64,000 nucleotides of DNA from Parvibaculum sp963696585 (GCA_963696585.1 CAVOKW010000043.1:1-64000); one strand, 5' to 3'. Positions 17,290-25,560 are shown, counted from the stretch's first letter. Program-made: numbers and translations. Notes: generated by a model from the sequence alone, not told the origin.

Positions 17290-17850
17290 GTGCACGGTAC
17301 GTTTGCCACTCCGGATAGTTGTCCGGCCCTCGTACTGAACGCCGATTATCGGCCGCTCAGCTATTATCCGTTGTCGCTGTGGTCATGGCAGGACACGATC
17401 AAGGCCGTATTTCTTGATCGCGTGAATATCGTTTCGAACTACGAAACCTTTGTGCGCTCGCCGACCTTTGAAATGCAGTTGCCGAGCGTCGTGTCACTCA
17501 AGTCCTATGTGAAGCCCGCCCGCTTTCCGGCCTTCACCAGATTCAATCTTTTCCTGCGTGACCGCTTCACCTGCCAATATTGCGGCGCGCGTCACGATCT
17601 GACCTTCGATCACGTGATCCCGCGCTCACGCGGCGGGCAGACGACATGGGAAAATGTCATCACGGCCTGTGCGCCATGCAATCTGCGCAAGGGCGGCATG
17701 ATGCCGACGCAGGCGGAAATGTTCCCGATGCAGCCCGCCTATCGTCCGACCGTGACGGATCTGCACAAAAATGGCCGCGCCTTCCCGCCCAACTATCTGC
17801 ATGACAGCTGGCAGGACTATCTCTATTGGGATAGCGAGCTGGAGCCGTAA
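17290..17850 (+). CDS. HNH endonuclease family protein
   Basis: A 186-residue protein conserved in alphaproteobacteria. The C-terminal half has a zinc-ribbon HNH nuclease fold: CQYCG, then LTFDHVIPRSRGG with the catalytic His, then WENVITACAPCNLRKGG with the second Cys pair. The N-terminal half (LNADYRPLSYYPLSLWSW) is the usual companion region of this subfamily. It starts with GTG at 17290 after AGGAGG; an ATG two bases earlier is out of frame and hits a stop quickly. It is not linked to a restriction or phage cluster, so its role is probably housekeeping but unknown. Confidence 0.9.
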   Translation: MHGTFATPDSCPALVLNADYRPLSYYPLSLWSWQDTIKAVFLDRVNIVSNYETFVRSPTFEMQLPSVVSLKSYVKPARFPAFTRFNLFLRDRFTCQYCGARHDLTFDHVIPRSRGGQTTWENVITACAPCNLRKGGMMPTQAEMFPMQPAYRPTVTDLHKNGRAFPPNYLHDSWQDYLYWDSELEP

Positions 17851-17855
17851 GGCTT

Positions 17856-18446
17856 TCAGGCTTTTTCTGAAATCTTGATGGCGAGGCGGCAGGCGGCCTT
17901 GATGGCGCCGGAGAGCAGCGGATAGGCAAGCGCCTCTTTTGCGCCAGCGGCGATCGCCTCGTCCTTGTGCTGTACCTCTTCGCGGCGGAACGTCTCGATC
18001 GTCTCGCGCAAGTCCGATTCAGTCTGGCCGAGTTCATCGAGCTTGCGCACCTGTTCGGCATAATGGCCGTCAATCACTTCCTCAATCGCCGCCGTGCAGG
18101 CATGGGCGGCCTTCTCGCCGAGAAGGGCTGTGGCGGCGCCAAGCGCAAAGCCTGCGACATGCCAGACGGGTGCAAGCGCTGTCGGGCGCACGCCGCGCTC
18201 ATTGATGATGTCGTTGAAACGGGCGAGATGGATTTCTTCATCCTTGGCCATGCGCTCCAGCGCCTGCGCCATGTCGCGCTTGCCGGGCAGATGGCGGAAA
18301 ACGGCAAGCTGGCCTTCATAGATGCGCACGGCGCCATATTCACCGGCGTGATCGACGCGGATCATTTCCTCAATCGCGGTGTTGCGCGCGACGCCGGGCT
18401 GCGCGGTCAAGCGTTTGCGGGCCGGGTTTGTCTTTTTCCCGCTCAT
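17856..18446 (-). CDS. coq7: Ubiquinone biosynthesis di-iron hydroxylase Coq7
   Basis: A 196-residue di-iron carboxylate enzyme that hydroxylates demethoxyubiquinone. Iron-ligand motifs are visible in RVDHAGEYGAVRIYEGQ, KDEEIHLARF, EEVIDGHYAEQ and REEVQHKDEAI. The start overlaps the dsbB stop by 4 bp (ATGA). The window also encodes Coq4 (21802-22596), so ubiquinone synthesis is represented twice. Confidence 0.94.
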   Translation of the reverse strand: MSGKKTNPARKRLTAQPGVARNTAIEEMIRVDHAGEYGAVRIYEGQLAVFRHLPGKRDMAQALERMAKDEEIHLARFNDIINERGVRPTALAPVWHVAGFALGAATALLGEKAAHACTAAIEEVIDGHYAEQVRKLDELGQTESDLRETIETFRREEVQHKDEAIAAGAKEALAYPLLSGAIKAACRLAIKISEKA

Positions 18447-18976
18447 GCCGCCACTCCCTGACGTTCATTGAGATAGCGCCAGACCGGCAGCGCGGAAAGG
18501 GCGAGGAGGGCAAGAGAGATCAGGAAATTGAACCCGGCAAGCGACACGCCAAACAGGGTCCAGGCGGGTTGATCGCAGCGCGGCGCATGAACCTCGCCCT
18601 GCAGCGCGGCCTGCAGATCTTCGAGTGAGTCAGCGACGAGATTGTTGCCGGTGCAGGTTGAGGGCCCTTCCCACCAGCCATATTCAACGCCTGCGTGATA
18701 GCCGGAGAGGCCCGCACCAATGGCAAAGGCGGCGGCACAGAGGCCCATGAAAATGACGGGCGAGATGCCGAGATTGGCCTCGCGCGAGAGGATGCCCGCA
18801 ATCAACGCCGCGCCGATGGCAAAGATATAGGGGATGCGTTCCTGCAGGCAGAGATGGCAGGGCTCATAGCCAAAGCCATATTGAAAGACATAGGCCGTGC
18901 CGAGCGTCGCGGCGCTCAGCCCCAAAATGGCCCATGGAATGATGTTTGATGGCAGGTTCTTCAACATGGCGGGCAT
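18443..18976 (-). CDS. dsbB: Disulfide bond formation protein DsbB family
   Basis: A 177-residue four-helix membrane protein. The first periplasmic Cys pair CHLC (residues 40-43) and the second pair (Cys in PSTCTGNN and in APRCDQPAW) are both present, so it can pass electrons from DsbA-like oxidases to quinone. Length is normal. It is translationally coupled to coq7, an interesting pairing because DsbB uses the quinone pool. Confidence 0.9.
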   Translation of the reverse strand: MPAMLKNLPSNIIPWAILGLSAATLGTAYVFQYGFGYEPCHLCLQERIPYIFAIGAALIAGILSREANLGISPVIFMGLCAAAFAIGAGLSGYHAGVEYGWWEGPSTCTGNNLVADSLEDLQAALQGEVHAPRCDQPAWTLFGVSLAGFNFLISLALLALSALPVWRYLNERQGVAA

Positions 18977-19023
18977 TCAATCACGAGATGCGGCGTCTGT
19001 CGCCCCGGACGTGACGTCGCGGG

Positions 19024-19608
19024 TCAATGCGTGAAGGCGCCGATCAGGACAAAGCCGCCGATCAACAGCACCATGAAGACAATCGAGAGAATGCCGAAAT
19101 ATTTGTCGATGAAGGATTTGATGGGCGCGCCGAAGAAGTAAAGCAGGCCCGCAACAAGGAAAAAACGGGCGCCGCGCGACACCAGGCTGGCCAGCATGAA
19201 GACCGGAAAGCTCAGTCCCGTGACGCCGCTGGCGATGGTGATGACCTTGTAGGGGAAGGGTGTGAATCCGGCGATGAGCACGATCCAGATGCCCCATTCA
19301 TTATAGCGGGCCGCAAAGCTCTCAAAAGCCTGCGTATAGCCATAAAAGTTCAGGATCCAGAGGCCGACCGTGTCGTAGAGAAAATAGCCGATGGCATAGC
19401 CGAAGGCGCCGCCAATGACCGAGGCGATCGTACAGATCAGGGCATAGGCCCAGGCCTGGTCGCGCCTGGCGATGACCATGGGGATGAGTGCGACATCGGG
19501 GGGAATCGGGAAGACCGAGCTTTCGATGAAGGAGACAACGGCCAGCCCCCAGGGCGCGTGGCGATGTGCGGCAAGATCCATGGTCCAGTCGTAAAGGCCA
19601 CGCAGCAT
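19024..19608 (-). CDS. YqaA/DedA (VTT domain) family membrane protein
   Basis: A 194-residue membrane protein with the VTT fold. The FIESSVFPIPPDVALIP motif and AGFTPFPYKVITIASG, with its conserved Phe-Pro-Tyr-Lys, are typical of the YqaA branch. DedA-superfamily proteins have been linked to membrane lipid scrambling and proton-motive-force homeostasis. It is 47 bp upstream of dsbB on the same strand, so it may be part of that operon. Confidence 0.88.
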   Translation of the reverse strand: MLRGLYDWTMDLAAHRHAPWGLAVVSFIESSVFPIPPDVALIPMVIARRDQAWAYALICTIASVIGGAFGYAIGYFLYDTVGLWILNFYGYTQAFESFAARYNEWGIWIVLIAGFTPFPYKVITIASGVTGLSFPVFMLASLVSRGARFFLVAGLLYFFGAPIKSFIDKYFGILSIVFMVLLIGGFVLIGAFTH

Positions 19609-19851
19609 TCAATCACCCACGGGTCAAAGTCGATATTTGGGCATATCAGGGCAGATGAAGGCTGTCTATCGCCGTTCAGCTTGCTCTTTGCGCCATACCT
19701 GTATTTGCCCGCGCCTAGCGGAGGGCACCTGAAGCGGCGGGCATAATCCGGCGAACGCCGGTCAGAAAGGTTGGCCGAACGGCCTCTTGCCTTCCAACCC
19801 CCTGTTTTGCAGGCTGAAAAACCCCATTGGCGATGCCCAATACCGTCCATT

Positions 19852-19874
19852 GATATGATATCAGGATATGATAT
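19852..19874 (+). promoter_or_regulatory. Iterated operator-like repeat over the toxin start
   Basis: The 10-bp sequence GATATGATAT occurs at 19852-19861 and 19865-19874, and a palindrome TGATATCA spans 19856-19863. The array runs into the likely start codon at 19873. Placement fits autorepression of a toxin-antitoxin operon (inference). Confidence 0.55.
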
Positions 19875-20277
19875 GATAAAACCCGAAAAAGTGGATTATG
19901 GCCTTGAATACCTCCTCGCCTTCGATGGCCGGGTTCATATCTTTGAGGATGGTTGCTGGGTCAAGTTTGAGATCAAGAAAGGTGAGGCAACCAAGGAGCG
20001 ACCGCATGGCCTGTCCTACTCATTTACGCTTCATGCGCCCGATGGCACCCGCCTTTTGGGGTTCGACAACGCGCACGGCGTACCTGCCCAGAGCAAGTTC
20101 AAACAACGGCCTGCGGCGCACGATCATTGGCACCGGACGGAAACGGACCCGGGACGGCCCTATGAGTTTACAGATGTCGAGACATTGCTGACAGATTTTG
20201 AAAAGGAAGTGGACCGGATTATCGCCGCACGCGGCGGTTCTTCGCAGGTGGTTTCCACGAAGGAAAAGGACAAATGA
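19873..20277 (+). CDS. TumE-like (DUF6516) toxin of a type II toxin-antitoxin pair
   Basis: A 134-residue protein. The visible family pattern is DGCWVKFEIKKGE, then RPHGLSYSFTLH, GTRLLGFDNAHGV, DHWHRTETDPGRPYEF and a C-terminal helix ending VDRIIAARGG. This is the layout of TumE/DUF6516 toxins, which act with a small HTH antitoxin. The ATG at 19873 follows AGGA by 6 bases; the frame is open upstream to 19771 but has no better start. Its stop overlaps the antitoxin start by 4 bp. Toxicity is inferred from family and gene arrangement. Confidence 0.8.
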   Translation: MIKPEKVDYGLEYLLAFDGRVHIFEDGCWVKFEIKKGEATKERPHGLSYSFTLHAPDGTRLLGFDNAHGVPAQSKFKQRPAAHDHWHRTETDPGRPYEFTDVETLLTDFEKEVDRIIAARGGSSQVVSTKEKDK

Positions 20278-20681
20278 CCAAACACAAGATCGAGAGCTTT
20301 CATGCTCTAATGGGCGAGATGCGCGCGGTTGCCAAGGGTGAGAAATCGGCCCCCAAGGACGCGGGCAAGGTCAGTTTTAATTCGGCTGAGGCGGTCGTTC
20401 GTCTCCTCACAGCGGAAAATCGGCAGTTGCTGGCAATCATTCGCGACAAAGCGCCCCAGTCCATTCAGGAACTATCGGAATTGTCAGGCCGCGCGCAGCC
20501 AAATTTAACGCGAACGCTAGGCAAGCTGGAGGCAATGGGGCTTGTAAAAGCCAAGGCAAGGGGAAAGCGGAAAATCCTGACCGTTCAGGTAAAGAAGATT
20601 GTATTCGAGATCGATCCCTACTCGAACCGGGATACCTTGCGGCTGACGTCCCAGCCAAAAGGCGGTTCGAATAACGGTTGA
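20274..20681 (+). CDS. TumA-like winged-helix antitoxin (HVO_A0114 family)
   Basis: A 135-residue protein with a MarR/ArsR-like winged-helix segment: LLAIIRDKAPQSIQELSEL, then GRAQPNLTRTLGKLEAMGLV (recognition helix) and KAKARGKRKILTVQV (wing). The N-terminus and C-terminus are short and charged, as in antitoxins that bind both DNA and toxin. Unusually for type II systems, the toxin gene comes first. The last codons overlap the -35 box of the downstream tRNA-Leu promoter. Confidence 0.8.
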   Translation: MTKHKIESFHALMGEMRAVAKGEKSAPKDAGKVSFNSAEAVVRLLTAENRQLLAIIRDKAPQSIQELSELSGRAQPNLTRTLGKLEAMGLVKAKARGKRKILTVQVKKIVFEIDPYSNRDTLRLTSQPKGGSNNG

Positions 20682-20706
20682 GGAACGCCATTCCTCCGGC
20701 TATAGG
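20678..20706 (+). promoter_or_regulatory. Promoter of tRNA-Leu
   Basis: TTGAGG (20678-20683), 17-bp spacer, TATAGG (20701-20706), ten bases before the mature tRNA 5' end. The -35 hexamer overlaps the antitoxin stop codon. Confidence 0.65.
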
Positions 20707-20715
20707 TACAGGCTT

Positions 20716-20801
20716 GCCCCTGTGGCGGAATGGTAGACGCGGCAGACTCAAAATCTGTTGCCTTCACGGGCGTGCTGGTTCGAGTCCGGCCAGGGGCACC
20801 A
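20716..20801 (+). tRNA. tRNA-Leu (anticodon CAA)
   Basis: A class II tRNA of 86 nt including an encoded CCA. The acceptor stem GCCCCTG pairs with CAGGGGC. The anticodon stem GCAGA/TCTGT encloses loop CTCAAAA, giving anticodon CAA (reads UUG). A long variable arm and the TTCGAGT T-loop are present. Confidence 0.97.
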
Positions 20802-20950
20802 CATCAACAAGCCAACCCCTAACCGACCCGACCAATTTAGCCATCGTGATCGTCTGTATAATTCTCATCCACCCACACATCAGGCAGAAAAGGGCGGCAC
20901 CTCTCGGGCCACAGCCTCGCTGGCGGCGCGAATGCTGACCTCAGTCTGGT

Positions 20951-21628
20951 TCATTTGCGATCTGCAACAGCGACATGCTCATCAAGCAGGTTGGCGAGCC
21001 ATTTGCGATAACGGGCAAGCGCGTCCGGATCGAGACCGGATGCCTCGGCGATCTGGCGGCCGATGATGGCGTCACCAAAGGCTGCCGTTGAGGTCAGCAT
21101 CGACATGAAGACGGTGTCTTCGCGCGCGGGTGCAGGACGACCACGCTCATTTGCCAGTTCGACGCGGCGATCATGCAGCGCATCGGCAATTTCGCGCGTC
21201 AGATTCTGCGAGGCGCCGTTTTCGATGGTGCGGCCTGTCAGGATGAGCCAGGCAAGAAGCCGGGCGGAACCGCGATCGCTCAACACCTGATAGGCATTCT
21301 GGATCAGACCTTCGGAGCCTGACCCGCCATTGATCGTGTCTTCGACCAGCGCCAGCATCTTGTCGCGGAACTGGGTCGATGAGCGATGGATGAGGGCGCG
21401 GACAAGTCCCTCGCGGCTTTCGAAGTGATGCAGAATGGCGGGATGGGAAATGCCGACATCGCGGGCAATATCCTGCAGGCGAATGCCTTCGGGACCCTGG
21501 GTCGCCAGACGCTCTTCGGCAGCGTCCAGAATCAGTCGACGGGCCTCATCAGCCGTCCGTCTGATGCGCTTCTGGGTCGGAATGCCCGAAGGCGCAGGTC
21601 GCTCCATTTCAGAGCTCCGTGACGTCAT
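20951..21628 (-). CDS. TetR family transcriptional regulator
   Basis: A 225-residue repressor. The N-terminal helix-turn-helix is LILDAAEERLATQGPEGIRL, then DIARDVGISHPAILHHFESREGL. The remaining all-helical part would bind a ligand. The ATG at 21628 follows GAGGA and is preferred to the TTG at 21661. It is divergent from coq4, and the 173-bp gap holds two inverted repeats suited to TetR binding, so it probably controls itself and coq4 (inference). Confidence 0.9.
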   Translation of the reverse strand: MTSRSSEMERPAPSGIPTQKRIRRTADEARRLILDAAEERLATQGPEGIRLQDIARDVGISHPAILHHFESREGLVRALIHRSSTQFRDKMLALVEDTINGGSGSEGLIQNAYQVLSDRGSARLLAWLILTGRTIENGASQNLTREIADALHDRRVELANERGRPAPAREDTVFMSMLTSTAAFGDAIIGRQIAEASGLDPDALARYRKWLANLLDEHVAVADRK

Positions 21629-21694
21629 GCTGTCCTCAATGCTTCTGGCCTGAACTTTCAAGCGGCTCGCTTCAGTATAGCCTCTGAAGGAGTA

Positions 21695-21720
21695 TTGACA
21701 AGTATGTCAGTACATTATAG
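21695..21720 (+). promoter_or_regulatory. Possible promoter and inverted repeat between tetR and coq4
   Basis: TTGACA at 21695-21700 followed after 15 bp by TATAGA-like bases (short spacer). The inverted repeat TGACA-AGTA-TGTCA (21696-21709) overlaps the -35 box. Confidence 0.4.
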
Positions 21721-21765
21721 AGCTAGCGGGTGCTGTCTTGTGGTTGCGTCTGTCCCCCTTTATTT

Positions 21766-21777
21766 TACCGACCGGTA
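21766..21777 (+). promoter_or_regulatory. Probable TetR operator before coq4
   Basis: Perfect palindrome TACCG-AC-CGGTA located 25 bp before the coq4 ATG. The ACCGACCGGT form is common in TetR operators. Confidence 0.5.
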
Positions 21778-21801
21778 TGGCATATAATAAGGAAATAATT
21801 C

Positions 21802-22596
21802 ATGGCCAATACAAGTTCCGACACCGGTATGACAATGGCGCCTGTCGGCATGGCGCAGCGGCCTCGCAAGCGCATCCAGCCGCTCAAGGCGTGGCGTGCG
21901 ATTCAGGCCCTGATCGCTGACAAGGAAGACACGGCGCAGGTTTTCAAGGTCATCGATGCGCTTGGCGGCGGTGCTGATGAGCGGCTGTTTTTACGCTTTG
22001 CCAACAGCCCGGTCGGTCGCCAGATCATTGCCGAGAAACGCAATATTCTGGCGACGCTGAGCGACAGGGACAGCCTGTCGCGTCTGCCGGAGGGCAGTCT
22101 TGGGCGCACTTATTACGAGTTCATGAGCGGTGAGAATCTGACCGCCGACGGACTGGTCGAAGCCAGCGAGGTGATTCCGGACCGCGACAATTTGCCTGAA
22201 GCCGCACGCCTCTATCGCAACCGGCAGCGCGATACGCATGACCTCTGGCATACCAGCACCGGCTATGGCCGCGATGGGCTTGGCGAACTTTGCCTGCTCG
22301 CCTTTACCTATGCGCAGTCTCAAAATCGCGGGATCGGTGCCATTGTCTTGTTCGGGCTGCGGGCTGTCTCGCGCGATCTGCCCAAGGGTATCGGCATAGG
22401 GCGTGCGGTGCGCGAGGGCTATCGGCTTGGCAAGCAGGCAAAGCGCCTGCCGGAAGCCGATTGGGAGGGCATGCTGGCCATGCCGCTGGCCGATGTGCGC
22501 AAGGCGCTCAATATTGGCCCGCTCATCCACTATCGCGGCGCGCTTGCTGCCCTTCAGACCTATGAAGCCTATCAGGCCCAGAACAAGGCCGCCTGA
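21802..22596 (+). CDS. coq4: Coq4 family ubiquinone biosynthesis protein
   Basis: A 264-residue protein of the Coq4 family. The hallmark zinc-site motif appears as RDTHDLWHTSTGYGRDGLGEL (His-Asp-x-x-His pattern, about residues 146-166). Coq4 scaffolds ubiquinone synthesis and was recently shown to act in C1 decarboxylation/hydroxylation of the ring. AAGGA lies 8 bases before the ATG. Likely regulated by the divergent TetR protein. Confidence 0.88.
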   Translation: MANTSSDTGMTMAPVGMAQRPRKRIQPLKAWRAIQALIADKEDTAQVFKVIDALGGGADERLFLRFANSPVGRQIIAEKRNILATLSDRDSLSRLPEGSLGRTYYEFMSGENLTADGLVEASEVIPDRDNLPEAARLYRNRQRDTHDLWHTSTGYGRDGLGELCLLAFTYAQSQNRGIGAIVLFGLRAVSRDLPKGIGIGRAVREGYRLGKQAKRLPEADWEGMLAMPLADVRKALNIGPLIHYRGALAALQTYEAYQAQNKAA

Positions 22597-22662
22597 GCGA
22601 CGAGCGCCTCACCATCCGGGGCTTTGAGGATAGGGCTTCGCGCTCTATCCTGATCGCCTTAC

Positions 22663-23034
22663 GTGACAGGCGAGGCGGTTGTTTTGATAAAGGTCTATGG
22701 GCTCAAGAATTGTGACACATGCCGCAAGGCATTGGCTTGGCTCAAGCAAGAGTCAATCCCCCATCAATTCATCGATGTCCGCGTTGACGGTATCGCCGCA
22801 AAAGATATCAAACGATTTGCCGATGCTGCGGGTGTTGATGTGCTGCTCAACAAGGCCAGCACCACATGGCGCGCGTTGGACGATGCTGAAAAATCCGATC
22901 TGTCAAAGCCCGCGCTTGTGAAATTGATCGCGGCGCATCCCGCCTTGATGAAGCGCCCCGTCTTTGAATGCGGTGACAGGATTGTCGTTGGCTTTCGTGA
23001 GGCACAACGGGCGGAGCTTGCCGCATGCGTGTGA
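22663..23034 (+). CDS. ArsC/Spx-like (YffB) reductase family protein
   Basis: A 123-residue thioredoxin-fold protein with the NCDTCRKAL active-site motif near the N-terminus (CxxC type), followed by HQFIDVRVDGI and PVFECGDRIVVGF. This matches the YffB branch of arsenate-reductase-like proteins; no arsenic genes are nearby. The start is uncertain: GTG at 22663 or TTG at 22684. It overlaps the GNAT gene by 10 bp. Confidence 0.83.
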   Translation: MTGEAVVLIKVYGLKNCDTCRKALAWLKQESIPHQFIDVRVDGIAAKDIKRFADAAGVDVLLNKASTTWRALDDAEKSDLSKPALVKLIAAHPALMKRPVFECGDRIVVGFREAQRAELAACV

Positions 23035-23612
23035 TCGTGCCGGGTCGTCGCAACATCAAGCTGCCTGTCGTCACTTTGCCAATCGTGACGCCCCGCTTGC
23101 TGCTGCGTGATTTCGTCAGCAGCGATCTGGAGGCCGTGCAGGCCTATTCCGGCCTTGAAGTTGTCTCGCGACATCTCGTCTGGGGTCCCAACACGCTCGC
23201 CCAGACAAAAGAAGCCATTCGCGGGTTTCTGGAAGACCAACGACGCAAGCCGCGCCGCTGTTATGAACTCGGCATCGTGCCGCGCCAGGGGCATCGCGTG
23301 ATTGGCGGCGTCGGGCTCAAGATCACGGACTGGTTCAACCGGACGGGCGATCTTGGCTATGTGCTGCATCCGGATTATTGGGGCCATGGTTTTGCCGAGG
23401 AGGCCGGGCGCGCCATGCTCGATGCCGGATTTCGCGAACTGGGTTTGCACCGCATCACGGCCATATGCGATCAGCGCAACAAGGCCTCTGCACGGGTGAT
23501 GGAACGTCTGGGCATGCGGCGCGAAGGCGCCTTTCGTCAGAGCAAGGTCATCCAGGGCGCCTGGTGCGACGAGTTTCTCTATGCGACCCTGGCCAGCGAC
23601 TTTTCAAACTGA
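23025..23612 (+). CDS. GNAT family N-acetyltransferase (RimJ-like)
   Basis: A 195-residue acetyltransferase of the RimJ/RimL type. It shows TPRLLLRDFVSSDLEAVQ at the start, GDLGYVLHPDYWGHGFAEEA as the acetyl-CoA motif A and NKASARVMERLGMRREG as motif B. Substrate is unknown; ribosomal-protein N-termini or antibiotics are the usual options for the class. Confidence 0.9.
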   Translation: MRVIVPGRRNIKLPVVTLPIVTPRLLLRDFVSSDLEAVQAYSGLEVVSRHLVWGPNTLAQTKEAIRGFLEDQRRKPRRCYELGIVPRQGHRVIGGVGLKITDWFNRTGDLGYVLHPDYWGHGFAEEAGRAMLDAGFRELGLHRITAICDQRNKASARVMERLGMRREGAFRQSKVIQGAWCDEFLYATLASDFSN

Positions 23613-23632
23613 CAGATATTCCGACAATTTGG

Positions 23633-23896
23633 TCAGTCATCCGATGGGGCGGGCACCGATGCGCCGCGACGGATGAGAAACAGCAAAAATCGTCCGTCTT
23701 CGGTTGTTTCGAGAAGCTCATGGCCGGCCTGCGCGCAAAAATGCGGCATGTCGATGCGCGCAACAGGATCGGTCGCACGCACCCGCAACAAGCTCCCAGG
23801 CCCCATGCCCGCCAAAACCTTTCGCGCTCGCAGCACGGGCAAGGGGCATTGCAGGCCCGCCACATCAAGTTCAGAAATCGGCCTGTCCGGGTTCAT
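23633..23896 (-). CDS. TusA family sulfurtransferase
   Basis: An 87-residue protein with the TusA signature LDVAGLQCPLPVLRARKVLAGM, in which the Cys carries persulfide sulfur, followed by a beta-alpha-beta core ending LLFLIRR. TusA proteins relay sulfur for tRNA thiolation or molybdenum cofactor. The frame is open to 23977; the ATG at 23896 gives the normal family length but has a weak ribosome-binding site. Confidence 0.83.
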   Translation of the reverse strand: MNPDRPISELDVAGLQCPLPVLRARKVLAGMGPGSLLRVRATDPVARIDMPHFCAQAGHELLETTEDGRFLLFLIRRGASVPAPSDD

Positions 23897-24038
23897 CTTG
23901 TCATTATTCCGCGTGACGTTTGTCGCAAGGATTTGCGCCATATCCTTGACGGTTGCAAGCACTGCGCGGCATGACACATCAAACTCGGCAATGAGGCCGC
24001 CACGGCGTGGCCGAGCGGGGGCACGGGATGGGTCTCAT

Positions 24039-24311
24039 TCAGCGTTTGAGAAACGAGTATATATTTCTCTCGACGGGCAATCCGAAAGCGGCGCGCATTT
24101 CACATGGCCGCATGCTTGCCATGATGGTGTCCTGGTCGTCGAATGTGAAGGCGACAGAGAAAGACCCGCATGCATAGCGTTCCGCCGCTTTATCACTCGG
24201 CAGGCGGCGTCTGCGCGATTGGCAGTGTGCTGACGGTTGGCGGGTCGGGTTTTCGCGCAACGGGTGAAAGGGGGCAATGAAGGCGCCAAAGCGCAATTTG
24301 GGTCCAGCCAC
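24039..24311 (-). pseudogene. Truncated luciferase-like (LLM-class) flavin monooxygenase
   Basis: A 90-codon frame starting with GTG after a strong AGGAGG site. Its first 23 residues, with LRFGAFIAPFHPLRENPT, match the N-terminus of LLM-class flavin-dependent oxidoreductases (normally 330-390 residues). The remainder (CQSRRRRLPSDKAAERYAC and onward) does not fit the family. Translation signals remain, but the body of the gene is gone. It is divergent from an SDR gene and downstream of a 23-bp palindrome, the layout of a catabolic operon that has lost its monooxygenase (inference). Confidence 0.6.
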
Positions 24312-24376
24312 GGTCTGATCCTCCTCTTGTTATTGTTATCGAGATGTCAGTTGCGCCTGTCAAACGCACAATGAAC

Positions 24377-24399
24377 CGAACTGTCCATATGGCAGTTCG
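24377..24399. promoter_or_regulatory. 23-bp palindromic operator between the LLM remnant and the SDR gene
   Basis: Arms CGAACTG (24377-24383) and CAGTTCG (24393-24399) flank an inner palindrome CCATATGG (24385-24392). It lies 66 bp from the LLM start and 93 bp from the SDR start. The regulator is unknown. Confidence 0.6.
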
Positions 24400-24491
24400 C
24401 ATATTGCGTCGCAGGAATGCCAATTTGATTGATGACGCGACGCGATTGCCCTATGACAGAGCCGCATTATTCAGCTCAGCAGGGGAGAGTC

Positions 24492-25286
24492 ATGGGTCAG
24501 GTCAGTGGGAAAGTCGCCCTCGTTACGGGAGGCGCCATGGGCATCGGCAAGGCTTGTGCGCTGACATTGGCGCGTGCGGGCGCCAGTGTGGTTGTGACGG
24601 ACGTGGATGCGGCGGGCGCTGAAGCGGTCGCCGTTGAAATCCGGGCGAATGGCGGCAAGGCGATGGCCGCGCATCAGGATGTGGTGGATGAGGATCGCTG
24701 GGTGGAAATCGTCAAGCGCGCGCAAGATGAATTTGGCGGGCTTCATATCCTCGTCAACAATGCGGGCGTCGGCATCATGGAGTCGACCTTCACGATGACG
24801 CTCGAAAAGTTCCGCTGGCAGAATGCGATCAATGTTGATGGCGTCTTCCTTGGTTGCAAGCACGCCATTCCCTGCATTGCCAAATCGGGGGGCGGCTCAG
24901 TCATCAATCTTTCGTCGATTGCGGGTCTTCAAGGCGCGACGATGATGGCGGGCTATAGCGCGAGCAAGGGGGCTGTGCGCCTGATGTCAAAGTCGATCGC
25001 CCTTGAATGCGCGATGCTGCAGAACAAGGTGCGCGTCAACTCCGTGCATCCCGGCATCATCGATACGGCGATCTGGGACAAGATCCCGGCCGCAGGTGAA
25101 ATGCCGGCCGACCGTTCCAATCAGGGGCCGCTCGTTGCCAGCGATCTCGCCTCCAATATGTCGCCCGTCGGCTATGCGGGTTCGGCCCAGAATGTCGCTG
25201 ACGGTGTGTTGTTCCTCGCGTCAGACGCCTCGTCCTATATGACGGGCTCTGAGCTCGTCATTGATGGCGGCATCACCGCGCGCTGA
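24492..25286 (+). CDS. SDR family oxidoreductase
   Basis: A 264-residue classical short-chain dehydrogenase. The cofactor motif is VTGGAMGIGKACA, followed by NNAG, the catalytic Ser in INLSSIAGLQG and the YSASKGA active-site Tyr/Lys. The Asp after the second beta strand (VVTDVDAAG) suggests NAD+. The ATG at 24492 follows AGGGGAGAG; earlier in-frame ATGs lack such a site. Its close relatives act on cyclic alcohols and steroids, but substrate is not proven. Confidence 0.9.
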   Translation: MGQVSGKVALVTGGAMGIGKACALTLARAGASVVVTDVDAAGAEAVAVEIRANGGKAMAAHQDVVDEDRWVEIVKRAQDEFGGLHILVNNAGVGIMESTFTMTLEKFRWQNAINVDGVFLGCKHAIPCIAKSGGGSVINLSSIAGLQGATMMAGYSASKGAVRLMSKSIALECAMLQNKVRVNSVHPGIIDTAIWDKIPAAGEMPADRSNQGPLVASDLASNMSPVGYAGSAQNVADGVLFLASDASSYMTGSELVIDGGITAR

Positions 25287-25560
25287 TCAGGCATTGGTCA
25301 GGTTGGTCAAGTCGGGTCGGGGGCTGGCCTGTTACGCACCGCCTGCAAAAGCGTTTGACAAGACGGGGTGGTTGTCCTTGCGTCATGTTGTTGTTTTTTA
25401 CGTGCCCTCCAGCCTATCGTGGGTTCGGGCCCGGTAAGGCACCATTCGGCCATCGTTCCGGTTGCCCTTGGGGGTGACCAGGCTACACTTGGCAAAAGAA
25501 CGGGCCATGCCTCGACAAGAGGGCGGGGGGCGCGCCCCGAACGGCCATGAGGGAGGATAA

